Assembly: GCA_945889445.1 (NCBI GenBank)
Contig: CAMDBX010000005.1
Span: forward strand, 1-64,000
Length of the DNA: 64,000 bases
Origin: Rhizobium sp. Q54
Lineage (GTDB): Bacteria; Pseudomonadota; Alphaproteobacteria; Rhizobiales; Aestuariivirgaceae
Reading direction: 5' to 3'
The notes below the pieces were generated by a model. It worked only from the letters and a program-made list of their open reading frames with translations, was not told where the DNA came from and did not search any database. Positions 48,687-57,299 of the stretch are shown here, piece by piece. Position numbers and translations under genes: made by a program. Positions within the stretch are counted from its first letter, which is position 1, and every line of letters starts with the position of its first letter.

Positions 48687-49774
48687 CAGCATCCCGCCCC
48701 CAACCCAAGCCCGGCATCCTCGACATCGCGGCTTATGTGCCAGGGAAGAGCACGGCCAAAGGTGCCAAGGTGCACAAGCTTTCCTCGAACGAATCGCCCA
48801 TCGGTTCGAGCCAGAAGGCCATCGAGGCCTACAGGGCCGCCGCCGGTGCGCTCGAACTCTATCCCGACGGCGCCGCAACGCAGTTGCGCAATGCCATTGC
48901 GGGACGTTTTGGGCTGAAGCCGGAGAGCATCGTGTGCGGGGCCGGCTCGGACGAACTGCTGCAACTCATCGCGCATGCCTATTTGAGTCCTGGTGACGAG
49001 GCGATCTACAGCCAGTATGGTTTTCTCGTCTATCCGATCGCCATCCAGTCGAACGGCGCCACGCCGGTCGTGGCGCCCGAGATAGACTTTCTCGCCCACG
49101 TCGACGCAATCCTTGCGCGGGTGACGGCGCGTACGAAAATCGTCTTCCTTGCCAATCCCAACAATCCGACGGGACGCTACCTTCCCTTCAGTGAAGTGAA
49201 GCGTTTGCATTCCGGCCTTCCCGCCAACGTCCTGCTGGTGCTCGACGCAGCCTATGCCGAGTATGTTCGCCATAATGACTACGAGGCGGGAATCGAACTC
49301 GTCGCAACGTCAGACAACGTGATCATGACGCGTACCTATTCAAAGATTTTCGGGCTTGCTGCCCTGCGGCTTGGCTGGGCCTACTGTCCCTCTCACGTTG
49401 CAGATGTTCTGAATCGGGTTCGCGGCCCTTTCAACATCAGTGCACCGGCGATCGCGGCGGGCGTCGCGGCAATCTCCGATCAGGAATTCGTCGAGCGCGC
49501 CGTGGCTCACAATGAACAGTGGCTTCCGTGGATGAGCGGGGAATTGTCAGCGCTCGGGCTAGATGTTACGCCCAGCGTCGGCAATTTCGTTCTGGTGCAC
49601 TTTCCGGCAAACGAGACGCACCATGCCCACGCGGCGGATGCCTTCCTTCAGGAGCACGGCTTCGTGGTGCGCCGCATGGATGCCTATGGCCTGCCGAACG
49701 CGCTGCGCATCACGATCGGCACGGAGGAGGCAAACCACGGTCTCGTCGCCTGCCTCAAGGCGTTTCTGACATGA
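48683..49774 (+). CDS. hisC: Histidinol-phosphate/aromatic aminotransferase
   Basis: PLP-dependent class I/II aminotransferase (363 residues). It shows [24 protein letters not shown], and the PLP Lys in [16 protein letters not shown]. Placed between chorismate mutase and prephenate dehydrogenase rather than in the his operon, it may serve both histidinol phosphate and aromatic keto acids, as known for rhizobial HisC paralogues. It overlaps both neighbours by 4 nt. Confidence 0.9.
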   Translation: MTASRPQPKPGILDIAAYVPGKSTAKGAKVHKLSSNESPIGSSQKAIEAYRAAAGALELYPDGAATQLRNAIAGRFGLKPESIVCGAGSDELLQLIAHAYLSPGDEAIYSQYGFLVYPIAIQSNGATPVVAPEIDFLAHVDAILARVTARTKIVFLANPNNPTGRYLPFSEVKRLHSGLPANVLLVLDAAYAEYVRHNDYEAGIELVATSDNVIMTRTYSKIFGLAALRLGWAYCPSHVADVLNRVRGPFNISAPAIAAGVAAISDQEFVERAVAHNEQWLPWMSGELSALGLDVTPSVGNFVLVHFPANETHHAHAADAFLQEHGFVVRRMDAYGLPNALRITIGTEEANHGLVACLKAFLT

Positions 49775-50694
49775 CAAAGCCGTTCGACCGGGTTGCCCTC
49801 ATCGGTATTGGCCTCATTGGCTCATCGCTTGCCCATGCCATGCGCAAGCACAAGCTTGCAGGCGAAATCACCGGCTATGCACGAAGTGAAGCGACGCGCG
49901 CCAAGGCGATGGAAATCAGTCTTGTCGACATTGTCTTCCCGACAGCAGCAGAAACGGTGAAGGATGCAGATCTTGTCATCCTGTGTTCGCCGGTCGGGAC
50001 TTATGGCGAGCTTGCAAGAGAAATCGGCCCCAGGCTGAGCCCGGGCGCCATCCTCACCGATGTCGGCTCGGTCAAGGGGGCTGTCGTGAGGGATGTGTTG
50101 CCGCATGTCCCGCGGGATGTGAATTTCATTCCTGGTCATCCGATCGCCGGCACTGAACAGTCTGGCCCTGAGTCGGGCTTCGCGGAACTGTTCATCAACC
50201 GCTGGTGCATTCTCACTCCACTGCCGGACTCCGATACCGGCGCCGTCGAACGGCTCGCCGATTTCTGGCGGGCCTGTGGCTCGAACGTGGAGGTGATGAC
50301 GCCTGAGCATCACGACCTCGTGCTGGCCATCACCAGCCATCTTCCGCACCTTATCGCTTACAATATCGTCTCGACCGCCGCTGACCTCGAGGAAGTTACC
50401 TCCTCGGAAGTGATAAAATACTCTGCTGGCGGCTTCCGTGACTTCACCCGCATTGCGGCGTCCGACCCGACCATGTGGCGCGACGTATTCCTGAACAACA
50501 AGGATGCCGTTCTGGAGATGCTAGGGCGCTTCTCAGAAGATCTCTCCGCGCTGCAGCGTGCCATTCGCTGGGGCGATGGCGACATGCTGTTCGATGTCTT
50601 CGCGCGGTCGCGTCAGATTCGCCGCGGCATCATCGAAGCCGGCCAGGACACGGCTTCGCCCGACTTTGGACGTGGCGCACCGAAATCTCAGTAG
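49771..50694 (+). CDS. tyrA: Prephenate/arogenate (cyclohexadienyl) dehydrogenase
   Basis: NAD(P)-dependent oxidative decarboxylation in tyrosine synthesis. It has 307 residues. The N-terminal Rossmann motif is [17 protein letters not shown], the catalytic His region is [15 protein letters not shown], and the helical domain includes THSHLPH-like [12 protein letters not shown]. The ATG at 49771 overlaps the hisC stop; the 3' end overlaps the convergent DUF2125 gene by 7 nt. Confidence 0.93.
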   Translation: MTKPFDRVALIGIGLIGSSLAHAMRKHKLAGEITGYARSEATRAKAMEISLVDIVFPTAAETVKDADLVILCSPVGTYGELAREIGPRLSPGAILTDVGSVKGAVVRDVLPHVPRDVNFIPGHPIAGTEQSGPESGFAELFINRWCILTPLPDSDTGAVERLADFWRACGSNVEVMTPEHHDLVLAITSHLPHLIAYNIVSTAADLEEVTSSEVIKYSAGGFRDFTRIAASDPTMWRDVFLNNKDAVLEMLGRFSEDLSALQRAIRWGDGDMLFDVFARSRQIRRGIIEAGQDTASPDFGRGAPKSQ

Positions 50695-51599
50695 AGCGGG
50701 GGCAACTCTGCAGCCTTGAGCGGCCCGACATAAAGCGCTCCGTCCTTGGCGATGATCGGCACCTTTGCCCCATTGCCCATGAAACTCAGCATGGTCTGGA
50801 TGTTCGCGAGGTTGCTCTCGGAGAGGCCCAGTTGTGGCCCTACCAGGGCAAGCAGTGCCTGCATGTCATTCGTCTCGGTTTCCAGTTTGCCCGCTATGCG
50901 GTGCTGGGGATCCAGTGACAGCGCACCGGAGCCCCAGTAGCGCAACTGCCCGTGCTGAAGTTCAATCTTGTCAATCCTCAGACTGCGGTCGGCAAGCAGC
51001 GTGCCGAGGAAGTTGGCGTCATTGATTGCGACCTCCGGTCTCCCCTCCCGCCGATAGATGACGTTCTGTCCGCGCAGGGAAATGTCTGAGCCATTGTCTG
51101 CAGCGGGACGGGTGAAGAGCATCACTTTGTCGGCCTGCCCCAGTCCGCGAGCGGAAAGGGCTGGAACATCGACGGAAAGCGAAGGCTGCGAGTCCCTATC
51201 AAACGTGGCGGCGGCAAGTGCCCGCTGGTGTTTGATTTCGAAGGGCGAGATGCCGGCCGCCAAGAGAGTGGTCGGCCCATCAATGAGAGCTGCAACTTGC
51301 CAGGGTGCGTAGGCAAGGGCAACCAGCAGAAGATTGGCGGACCTCAGCTCAGCCTTGTCCGCGAGGGTGATCACTGGCGAGGTGCACGAATACTCAAAGT
51401 GGAAGGGATATCCCCCCCAGTCATCACGTGTGCAGGTGAGCGTCAGCCCTTTTGATGCCCACCTTATGCGTTCGTCGGTCAGCCGATCCCTGGCGATGCC
51501 AGAGGCTACAAACCAGTAGACTGTCCATAACAGTGCAAGCACCAGGACAATGGCCAGTGGCAGGAACATCCTCCAAGGTTGGGGGGCGGTACTCGGCAT
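50688..51599 (-). CDS. DUF2125 domain protein, membrane-anchored
   Basis: A 303-residue protein with one N-terminal membrane segment (residues ~10-32) and a large extracytoplasmic beta-rich domain. LTCTRDDWGGYPFHFEYSC provides a probable disulfide pair. DUF2125 proteins are conserved in alphaproteobacteria with unknown function. It often neighbours tyrA and a ChaC-like gene, as here. Confidence 0.88.
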   Translation of the reverse strand: MPSTAPQPWRMFLPLAIVLVLALLWTVYWFVASGIARDRLTDERIRWASKGLTLTCTRDDWGGYPFHFEYSCTSPVITLADKAELRSANLLLVALAYAPWQVAALIDGPTTLLAAGISPFEIKHQRALAAATFDRDSQPSLSVDVPALSARGLGQADKVMLFTRPAADNGSDISLRGQNVIYRREGRPEVAINDANFLGTLLADRSLRIDKIELQHGQLRYWGSGALSLDPQHRIAGKLETETNDMQALLALVGPQLGLSESNLANIQTMLSFMGNGAKVPIIAKDGALYVGPLKAAELPPLY

Positions 51600-51639
51600 T
51601 TGATCCCGGAACAGTTTTCGCGTTAGTCAGGTGATCAGG

Positions 51640-52182
51640 ATGAAGCAGTTCTGGGTTTTTGGCTATGGCTCGCTGATGTGGCGGCCCGGCTTCGCATATC
51701 TGCGGAGCGAGGCGGCGCGCGTGCATGGCTATCACCGCAGTTTGTGCGTCTATTCATACGTGCACCGTGGGACTCCGGAGGAGCCGGGCCTTGTGCTCGG
51801 GCTGGATCGTGGTGGTTCCTGCCATGGCATGGCATTCGAAGTCTCGGCGGAGAACTGGGAAAGCACCATCGCCTATCTCCGCGCGCGTGAGCAGGTGACA
51901 TCGGTCTACCTAGAGAAGCGCAAGTCAATCACACTCCTCGGCAGCCGGCTTACGGTTGAGGCTGTAACCTATGTTGTCGACAGGGCGCATCAACAATACG
52001 CTGGCGTGCTGGATGATGACGCGCTGGAGCGCCACGTGCGTTCCGGTATCGGTGTTTCAGGCCACTGCACCGACTATGTGATGAGCACCCTGGCGCACCT
52101 GCGCGAGATGAACATCCACGACCCGGCTCTCGAGCGCCTTGCCCAGCGCCTTGTCCCTCAGGCAGCGAGCAATTCGAGCTGA
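51640..52182 (+). CDS. Gamma-glutamylcyclotransferase (ChaC-type)
   Basis: A 180-residue protein with the substrate-binding YGSL motif at the start (FWVFGYGSLMWRPGF). The catalytic Glu lies in the EEPGLVLGLDRGG to FEVSAEN region. ChaC enzymes cleave glutathione to 5-oxoproline and Cys-Gly. The ATG at 51640 was preferred over GTG 51631. It overlaps the convergent LexA-boxed gene by 25 nt. Confidence 0.9.
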   Translation: MKQFWVFGYGSLMWRPGFAYLRSEAARVHGYHRSLCVYSYVHRGTPEEPGLVLGLDRGGSCHGMAFEVSAENWESTIAYLRAREQVTSVYLEKRKSITLLGSRLTVEAVTYVVDRAHQQYAGVLDDDALERHVRSGIGVSGHCTDYVMSTLAHLREMNIHDPALERLAQRLVPQAASNSS

Positions 52183-52562
52183 ACTGGCTTCTGCCAAGGC
52201 CTCGGCTCGCTACGCGGGGGCGGGGCGTTGTCCAAGGATGCCGCCAAATCGCGCAGCACGCGTTCCGCCGGTTCTCCATCGCGCGCCAGAAGGTGGACGT
52301 GAACCTCATCGCCAGCAGCAGCAGTTGAAATGGCTCCTGGGCGCAGACCATCAGCCCCGAACCTGCCAATGGAAAGTGCCGTCCTGACACCACCCGCCTT
52401 ACGGACGACGACGAACACCGCGCCAGCTACAGGTGGGCAAAGGTCAGGGGTATAGATGGAGTGGATATAGGCCTGGCCCGAAGCACCGCGCCAGTACCAG
52501 AAGCGTTCACCGAGGCCTAGATCCTCGGGCAGGGTAGCGGTGAGGGAGTAGCCTTGCATCAT
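52158..52562 (-). CDS. Small unknown protein under a LexA-boxed promoter
   Basis: A 134-residue soluble protein starting MMQGYSLTATLPEDLG. I do not recognise a named domain; the middle (AVFVVVRKAGGVRTALSIG) reads as a beta-alpha-beta unit. The C-terminus ends QLELLAA, close to the beta-clamp-binding pattern QLxLF. A LexA box overlaps the -10 element of its promoter, and the transcript would begin almost at the start codon (leaderless). This points to an SOS-induced protein, perhaps acting at replication forks; the last step is speculative. Confidence 0.8.
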   Translation of the reverse strand: MMQGYSLTATLPEDLGLGERFWYWRGASGQAYIHSIYTPDLCPPVAGAVFVVVRKAGGVRTALSIGRFGADGLRPGAISTAAAGDEVHVHLLARDGEPAERVLRDLAASLDNAPPPRSEPRPWQKPVQLELLAA

Positions 52563-52564
52563 GA

Positions 52565-52579
52565 GAACAAATATAGAAC
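52565..52579 (-). promoter_or_regulatory. LexA box (SOS operator)
   Basis: GAACAAATATAGAAC; on the minus strand this is the alphaproteobacterial LexA recognition pattern GTTC-N7-GTTC, exact. It overlaps the -10 element and ends 2 nt before the ATG at 52562. Confidence 0.85.
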
Positions 52580-52597
52580 AAATTATCTCCTTGTCAA
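52570..52597 (-). promoter_or_regulatory. Sigma70 promoter overlapping the LexA box
   Basis: On the minus strand: TTGACA (52592-52597), 16-bp spacer, TATATT (52570-52575). Seven nucleotides separate the -10 from the ATG, so the mRNA is predicted to be leaderless or nearly so. Confidence 0.75.
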
Positions 52598-52601
52598 GCT
52601 C

Positions 52602-54839
52602 TCAACTGCATTTTGAGTAGCCGCAGCTGAGGCATGTGGCGCAACCCTCCTGAAACATCAGCGTGCCGCTGCCGCAACGCGGGCATGGCGCCCCGCTTCT
52701 CCCGATGTTTGAAAAACCCCGAAAACCATCGCGTGCCGGATCCAGGAAACCCGTATCAACCATGTGCCGTTCGATGATTCCGCCAATGGCTGCAAGCAGG
52801 CTGGGCACATAGCGACCGCTCATCCACTGACCCCCGCGCGGGTCGAACACCGCCTTCAACTCGTCAACAACGAAGGCGACGTCCCCGCCGCGTCGGAATA
52901 CCGCCGAGATCATGCGGGTCAGCGCCACCGTCCAAGCATAATGCTCCATGTTCTTGGAATTGATGAAGATCTCGAAGGGGCGCCTGGTCCCCGCCTCCAC
53001 CACGTCGTTGATGGTGATGTAGATGGCATGATCGGATTCCGGCCATCGCAGCTTGTAGGTCATGCCGGGCAGAATCTCCTCGCGCTCCCGAGGGCGCGGA
53101 TCAGCCTCAAGCCTGCCTGGAATGGATGTGTTGACCAGCACGGAGCCGGTAACCGGGTTCGGACGATATGTGGTACAGCCCTTCAGACCAAGATCATAGG
53201 CTTCCTCATAGACCGTCTTGAATCTCTCGAACGGATAGTCTTCGGGAACGTTGATGGTCTTTGAAATTGAACTGTCAACATGCTTCTGCACCGCGGTCTG
53301 CATGAGAAGATGTGCCGAAGGCGTCAGCTTGTCGGCGGTCACAAAGGCCGGCGGAAGCGGTGCATCTGCGCCATGCATCTGCCAATAGAGAGAGGCTGCG
53401 TAATCCGTCACAGCTTCGGTACGCGAATTTCCATCTGCCTGCAGCACTTTGCGATCATAGCGGATGCTGAAGATCGGCTCGATACCGCTCGACACGTTTC
53501 CAGCAATGAGCGAGATGGTGCCGGCGGGTGCGATGGAGGTGAGAAGCCCGTTGCGCAAGCCGTATTGGGCGATATCCCTGCGCAGATCGTCTGGCAAACT
53601 CGAAGCGTGGCCTGATGCACCGAAACACTTGGCATCGAACAGGGGAAAGGTTCCCCGCTCAGTCGCCAAAGCAATACTCGACTGGTAGGCGGCCTGTTCA
53701 ATCGCTGCCATCCACTCCCGCGAAGCTGCCGCAGCCTCAAGAGTGCCGTAGTTGAGGCCGCACATTGCCAGGGCATCCGCGAGGCCCGTGATGCCAAGGC
53801 CGATGCGGCGCTTTGCAAGTGCCTCTGCATGTTGCTGCGGAAGTGGGTAATTGGAGATGTCGATGACATTGTCCATGAACCGAACGGCTGATGCCGCCGT
53901 TTGGCGAAGTGCATCGTCATCGATGCGGGCGTCCGCGCCGAATGGATTTACGACAAACCGCGTCAGGTTCAGAGAGCCCAACAGGCAGGCGCCGTAGGGA
54001 GGAAGTGGTTGTTCACCACAGGGGTTCGTCGCACCGATGGTCTCGCAATAGGAGAGATTGTTCAGGGCATTGATGCGGTCGATGAAGATCACGCCCGGCT
54101 CGGCGAAGTCATAGGTCGCCCGCATGATCTGATCCCACAGCTGCACTGCGGGAACGGTACGAAAGCTTTGGCCCTCAAACACAAGGGTCCATTCTGCCTT
54201 CGCCTTGACCGCTGCCATGAAAGCATCTGTCACGAGGACGGAAAGGTTGAAATTGCGCAAACGGCCAGCGCGTTCCTTGGCAGCGATGAATTCCTCAATG
54301 TCCGGATGGTCGCACCGCATGGTCCCCATCATTGCGCCGCGCCGGGTGCCTGCGGACATGATGGTCTTGCACATGGCATCCCACACATCCATGAAGCTGA
54401 TCGGACCTGAAGCGTCGGCACCAACGCCCCTCACTGGTGCCCCGCGCGGGCGCAGCGTCGAGAAGTCGTGGCCGATGCCGCCGCCCTGCTGCATCGTGAC
54501 CGCGGCTTCCTTGAGCTGGGTGAAGATCCGATCGAGCGAGTCCGGTATGCGGCCCATGACAAAGCAATTGAAGAGCGTCACCTGCCGGTTCGTTCCGGCT
54601 CCCGAGAGAATGCGACCGGCGGGCAGGAAGCGATAATCCTCGAGTATCCGATAGAAACTATCCGCCCACACCAATCGGTTGTCGTCGCTCTCGGGAGCCG
54701 AAACCGCATGCGCCACGCGCCGCCAACTGTCCTCGATGCAGGTTTCCGCCGCGATGCCATCGTCCGGGGTGTAGCGGTATTTCATCGACCAAATTTCACG
54801 GGCAATGGGTTCGAAGACGGGGCGGGCGGGGATATCCAT
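52602..54839 (-). CDS. Adenosylcobalamin-dependent (class II) ribonucleotide reductase
   Basis: A 745-residue class II reductase that makes deoxynucleotides with B12 as radical source, independent of oxygen. It shows the active-site loop ATNPCGEQPLPPYGACLLGS with Cys and Glu, an N-terminal LPAGRILSGAG, GITGLADALAMCG, and a C-terminal zinc-ribbon (CPRCGSGTLMFQEGCATCLS). It is much shorter than the ~1200-residue NrdJ that serves as main reductase in many rhizobia. The ATG at 54839 has GGAGG upstream, deciding the start. A near-LexA site lies 59 nt upstream. Confidence 0.92.
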   Translation of the reverse strand: MDIPARPVFEPIAREIWSMKYRYTPDDGIAAETCIEDSWRRVAHAVSAPESDDNRLVWADSFYRILEDYRFLPAGRILSGAGTNRQVTLFNCFVMGRIPDSLDRIFTQLKEAAVTMQQGGGIGHDFSTLRPRGAPVRGVGADASGPISFMDVWDAMCKTIMSAGTRRGAMMGTMRCDHPDIEEFIAAKERAGRLRNFNLSVLVTDAFMAAVKAKAEWTLVFEGQSFRTVPAVQLWDQIMRATYDFAEPGVIFIDRINALNNLSYCETIGATNPCGEQPLPPYGACLLGSLNLTRFVVNPFGADARIDDDALRQTAASAVRFMDNVIDISNYPLPQQHAEALAKRRIGLGITGLADALAMCGLNYGTLEAAAASREWMAAIEQAAYQSSIALATERGTFPLFDAKCFGASGHASSLPDDLRRDIAQYGLRNGLLTSIAPAGTISLIAGNVSSGIEPIFSIRYDRKVLQADGNSRTEAVTDYAASLYWQMHGADAPLPPAFVTADKLTPSAHLLMQTAVQKHVDSSISKTINVPEDYPFERFKTVYEEAYDLGLKGCTTYRPNPVTGSVLVNTSIPGRLEADPRPREREEILPGMTYKLRWPESDHAIYITINDVVEAGTRRPFEIFINSKNMEHYAWTVALTRMISAVFRRGGDVAFVVDELKAVFDPRGGQWMSGRYVPSLLAAIGGIIERHMVDTGFLDPARDGFRGFSNIGRSGAPCPRCGSGTLMFQEGCATCLSCGYSKCS

Positions 54840-54897
54840 TTCAGAACCTCCGATTATCGCCAAGCTTAAATCGGGGAGCTTCCGGAGTCGAGTATTT

Positions 54898-54912
54898 GTT
54901 CACTGTTTGTAC
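54898..54912 (-). promoter_or_regulatory. Possible LexA-like site before the ribonucleotide reductase
   Basis: GTTCACTGTTTGTAC is one base from GTTC-N7-GTTC on the plus strand (GTAC in place of the second GTTC). It lies 59-73 nt upstream of the reductase start, in the promoter zone. Confidence 0.4.
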
Positions 54913-55635
54913 TTAGTCTCTTGTTCGCGCCTCAGCGACCAGCCTCGCCGTCTCGACCTCGATCGCAGTTTCGAGTCGCGACTGAAATTCCTTGCGATGA
55001 AGGCCCGGTGGGATCACCTCCAGAAATGAGATGACGATCGTGCCCGGCTTGCGGAGGAACTGGCGTCGGGGCCAGTACAGGCCCGAATTCAATGCGAATG
55101 GAACGCAAGCCACACCCAGCTTGCCGTACAGCGCGGCGGCACCGGGCTTGTATTCCGGCGGATCACCGGGTGCCCGGCGCGTGCCTTCAGGCATGATGAC
55201 CACCTGGCGTCCCATGGCGATGGCTCTCTCCGCCACTCCAACAAGCGTCCGCAGTGCCTGCGTGCCGGCGGAGCGTTCCACCGGGATCATGCGAAACTTA
55301 TGGATGAACCAGCCGAAGAAGGGGATGTATGTCAGCTCCTTCTTCAGCACCATTGCAGGGTCATCGAGCAATGGCAGGATGGCGAAGGTCTCCCAGAAGG
55401 ATTGATGCTTGCCCGCCACGAGGCAGGCACCCTGAGGAATGTGCTGCTTCCCGCGAACTTCCATGTGAATCCCCGCAATAACGCGCAGCCAGAACAAGGA
55501 CGACCTCGCCCACAGTTGCAAGGCGCGGATCGACCACTTCCGCGGGGTGAAATAAAACATGAAGCCCAGCAGCATGAACAGCGCCAGGTTTATGTAGAAG
55601 ACAACGTTGAATACCGCTGAGCGAACGAAAATCAC
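54913..55635 (-). CDS. 1-acyl-glycerol-3-phosphate acyltransferase (PlsC-like)
   Basis: A 240-residue membrane acyltransferase. N-terminal hydrophobic helix (residues ~5-25), then the acyltransferase motif GKHQSFWETF (HX4E rather than HX4D, as in many proteobacterial members), FIHKFRMIPVER and VIMPEGTRR. It makes phosphatidic acid. The start is GTG at 55635, overlapping the ftsX stop as GTGA, so lipid acylation is translationally tied to ftsEX. Confidence 0.88.
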   Translation of the reverse strand: MIFVRSAVFNVVFYINLALFMLLGFMFYFTPRKWSIRALQLWARSSLFWLRVIAGIHMEVRGKQHIPQGACLVAGKHQSFWETFAILPLLDDPAMVLKKELTYIPFFGWFIHKFRMIPVERSAGTQALRTLVGVAERAIAMGRQVVIMPEGTRRAPGDPPEYKPGAAALYGKLGVACVPFALNSGLYWPRRQFLRKPGTIVISFLEVIPPGLHRKEFQSRLETAIEVETARLVAEARTRD

Positions 55636-56522
55636 GTGATGACCCCGAGGCGGCGGATCAGCGTCACGCGAGCGGTAATGAGGCAGATGAGCGTCGCAGC
55701 AATCGGAACGGCGAACAACAGCCCGTAGCTCCATATGGCAATGCTCGGAGTTGAGAACAGCAGGCCACGGCTTGCAGCTGCCACACCACTTTCGCTGCCT
55801 CCGCCAAAGAGCCCCAGTAACAGGAAGGTGAACAAGCCGAGGCCGACACCGATGAAACCCGACAACAGACCGGTGCGCAGAAAGCGCCCGTCGATTTGTC
55901 GTGCAATGTAGCTGTCGCGCGCGCCCACGAGATGCAAAAGATCGACGATATGGCGGTTGGCCTGCAGCACGGCCCGTGTCGCGAATATTACGATGGCAAT
56001 CGCCGAGACTGAGATCAGAAGCAGAATCGCATAGGATACCGCCGACAGTGCACGCGCCATGCGGGTCAACTCCGATTCCCACTTCTGGTGCGTATCCAGC
56101 GTGGCACCCTTCACCTGAGAAAGAGCCTGCCCAAGGGCCGTGACATCCGGCGGGTTCTCCGTATCGGTGACCACACGGATGAGCCGTGGCACGGGCAGTC
56201 CCGCCAGGGATCGCGTTCCAAGCCATGGTTCCAGAAGCTTTTCACCTGCCTTCTCGTCGAGGATATCAACCTCGATGATTCCGGGGAATGCCGCCGTGAC
56301 TGCTCTCGCCTTCTCGACCTCCTGTGCAATGTCGGCGTCACGCACGACGCGCACCTGCACCGTCATCTCACGGGAAAGGCCGCTCGTCCAACTCGTCACT
56401 GCACGATCAACAAGAATCAGCGCGCCAATGGCGAGGCAGGCGAGATAGCACATCACTGCCATGGTAACGGTCAGCGAGGTCAACGAAGCAGCTGTCGCCG
56501 GTATGATGGCGCCGGGTCTCAT
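55632..56522 (-). CDS. ftsX: Cell division protein FtsX
   Basis: Membrane partner of FtsE that signals to peptidoglycan hydrolases at the septum. It has 296 residues. The order is an N-terminal membrane helix (~15-40), a periplasmic domain (~45-160), and three C-terminal helices with the segment ANRHIVDLLHLVGARDSYIA. It overlaps ftsE (ATGA) and the acyltransferase (GTGA). Confidence 0.93.
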   Translation of the reverse strand: MRPGAIIPATAASLTSLTVTMAVMCYLACLAIGALILVDRAVTSWTSGLSREMTVQVRVVRDADIAQEVEKARAVTAAFPGIIEVDILDEKAGEKLLEPWLGTRSLAGLPVPRLIRVVTDTENPPDVTALGQALSQVKGATLDTHQKWESELTRMARALSAVSYAILLLISVSAIAIVIFATRAVLQANRHIVDLLHLVGARDSYIARQIDGRFLRTGLLSGFIGVGLGLFTFLLLGLFGGGSESGVAAASRGLLFSTPSIAIWSYGLLFAVPIAATLICLITARVTLIRRLGVIT

Positions 56523-57199
56523 TGCAGGTTCAGTGCCCCCTGCTCAAGGTGCAGAACCGGGCGCTCTGCCTGGCGGACGAGACCCTTGTCGTGTGTGGCG
56601 ATCAGCATCGTGGTGCCAAGCCGATTAAGTTCGAGGAACAGGTGAAGCAGGCGCTTTGCCAGAAGGGGATCGACGTTTCCTGTCGGTTCGTCGGCAAGCA
56701 GCAATTGCGGCTTGGCGATCACGGCCCGAGCAATGGCAGCACGTTGCTTTTCGCCCCCCGAAAGAACCGGCGGCAGGTCCGATGACTTATGTGCAAGTCC
56801 CACCCAGTCGAGGAGGTCCATCACGTCGAGCCGGTAAGACGACTCCGCCCTCCCTGCAACGCGCAGCGGCAGTGCCACGTTGTCGTAGGTCGAGAGGTGG
56901 TCCAGCAGACGGAACTCCTGAAAAACGACACCGATGCGACGGCGAATCGCCGGCAGCTTGCTGTGGCTGAGGCCGCCAACATCCTCGCCAAAGATGTGAA
57001 GCTTCCCCCGGGTTGGGCGTAGTGCCAGGAACAAAAGCTTGAGCAGCGACGACTTGCCAGCCCCCGAAGGGCCCGTCAGAAAGTAGAAATCCCCCGGTCG
57101 GACGGAAAAGCTCACATCGCGCAGGATTTCCGGCCCATCGCCATATTTGAGACCAACGTTCTCAAGCCGCAGCACGGGCCAGGTCCTCCTCTCGATCAA
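56519..57199 (-). CDS. ftsE: Cell division ATP-binding protein FtsE
   Basis: ABC ATPase of the FtsEX complex. It has 226 residues. Walker A is GPSGAGKSSLLK, the Q-loop is VFQEFRLLDHLS, the signature is VLSGGEKQRAAIARA, Walker B is LLLADEPTGNVDP, and the switch His is ATHDKG. Its upstream region carries a CtrA box, consistent with cell-cycle control. It is first in the ftsE-ftsX-plsC operon. Confidence 0.95.
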   Translation of the reverse strand: MIERRTWPVLRLENVGLKYGDGPEILRDVSFSVRPGDFYFLTGPSGAGKSSLLKLLFLALRPTRGKLHIFGEDVGGLSHSKLPAIRRRIGVVFQEFRLLDHLSTYDNVALPLRVAGRAESSYRLDVMDLLDWVGLAHKSSDLPPVLSGGEKQRAAIARAVIAKPQLLLADEPTGNVDPLLAKRLLHLFLELNRLGTTMLIATHDKGLVRQAERPVLHLEQGALNLQ

Positions 57200-57221
57200 C
57201 CCTCTTTAAACCATCCGAGTT

Positions 57222-57237
57222 TTAACGAGGCATTAAC
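57222..57237 (-). promoter_or_regulatory. CtrA box upstream of ftsE
   Basis: TTAACGAGGCATTAAC, an exact TTAA-N7-TTAAC on the plus strand, 23 nt upstream of the ftsE ATG and 63 nt before the divergent zinc-ribbon gene. It could control either. Confidence 0.75.
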
Positions 57238-57299
57238 CACACCGGAGAATAAATGTAACCATAGCGCGCATTCACCTCTCAATTCGGTTGCCATTGCCC

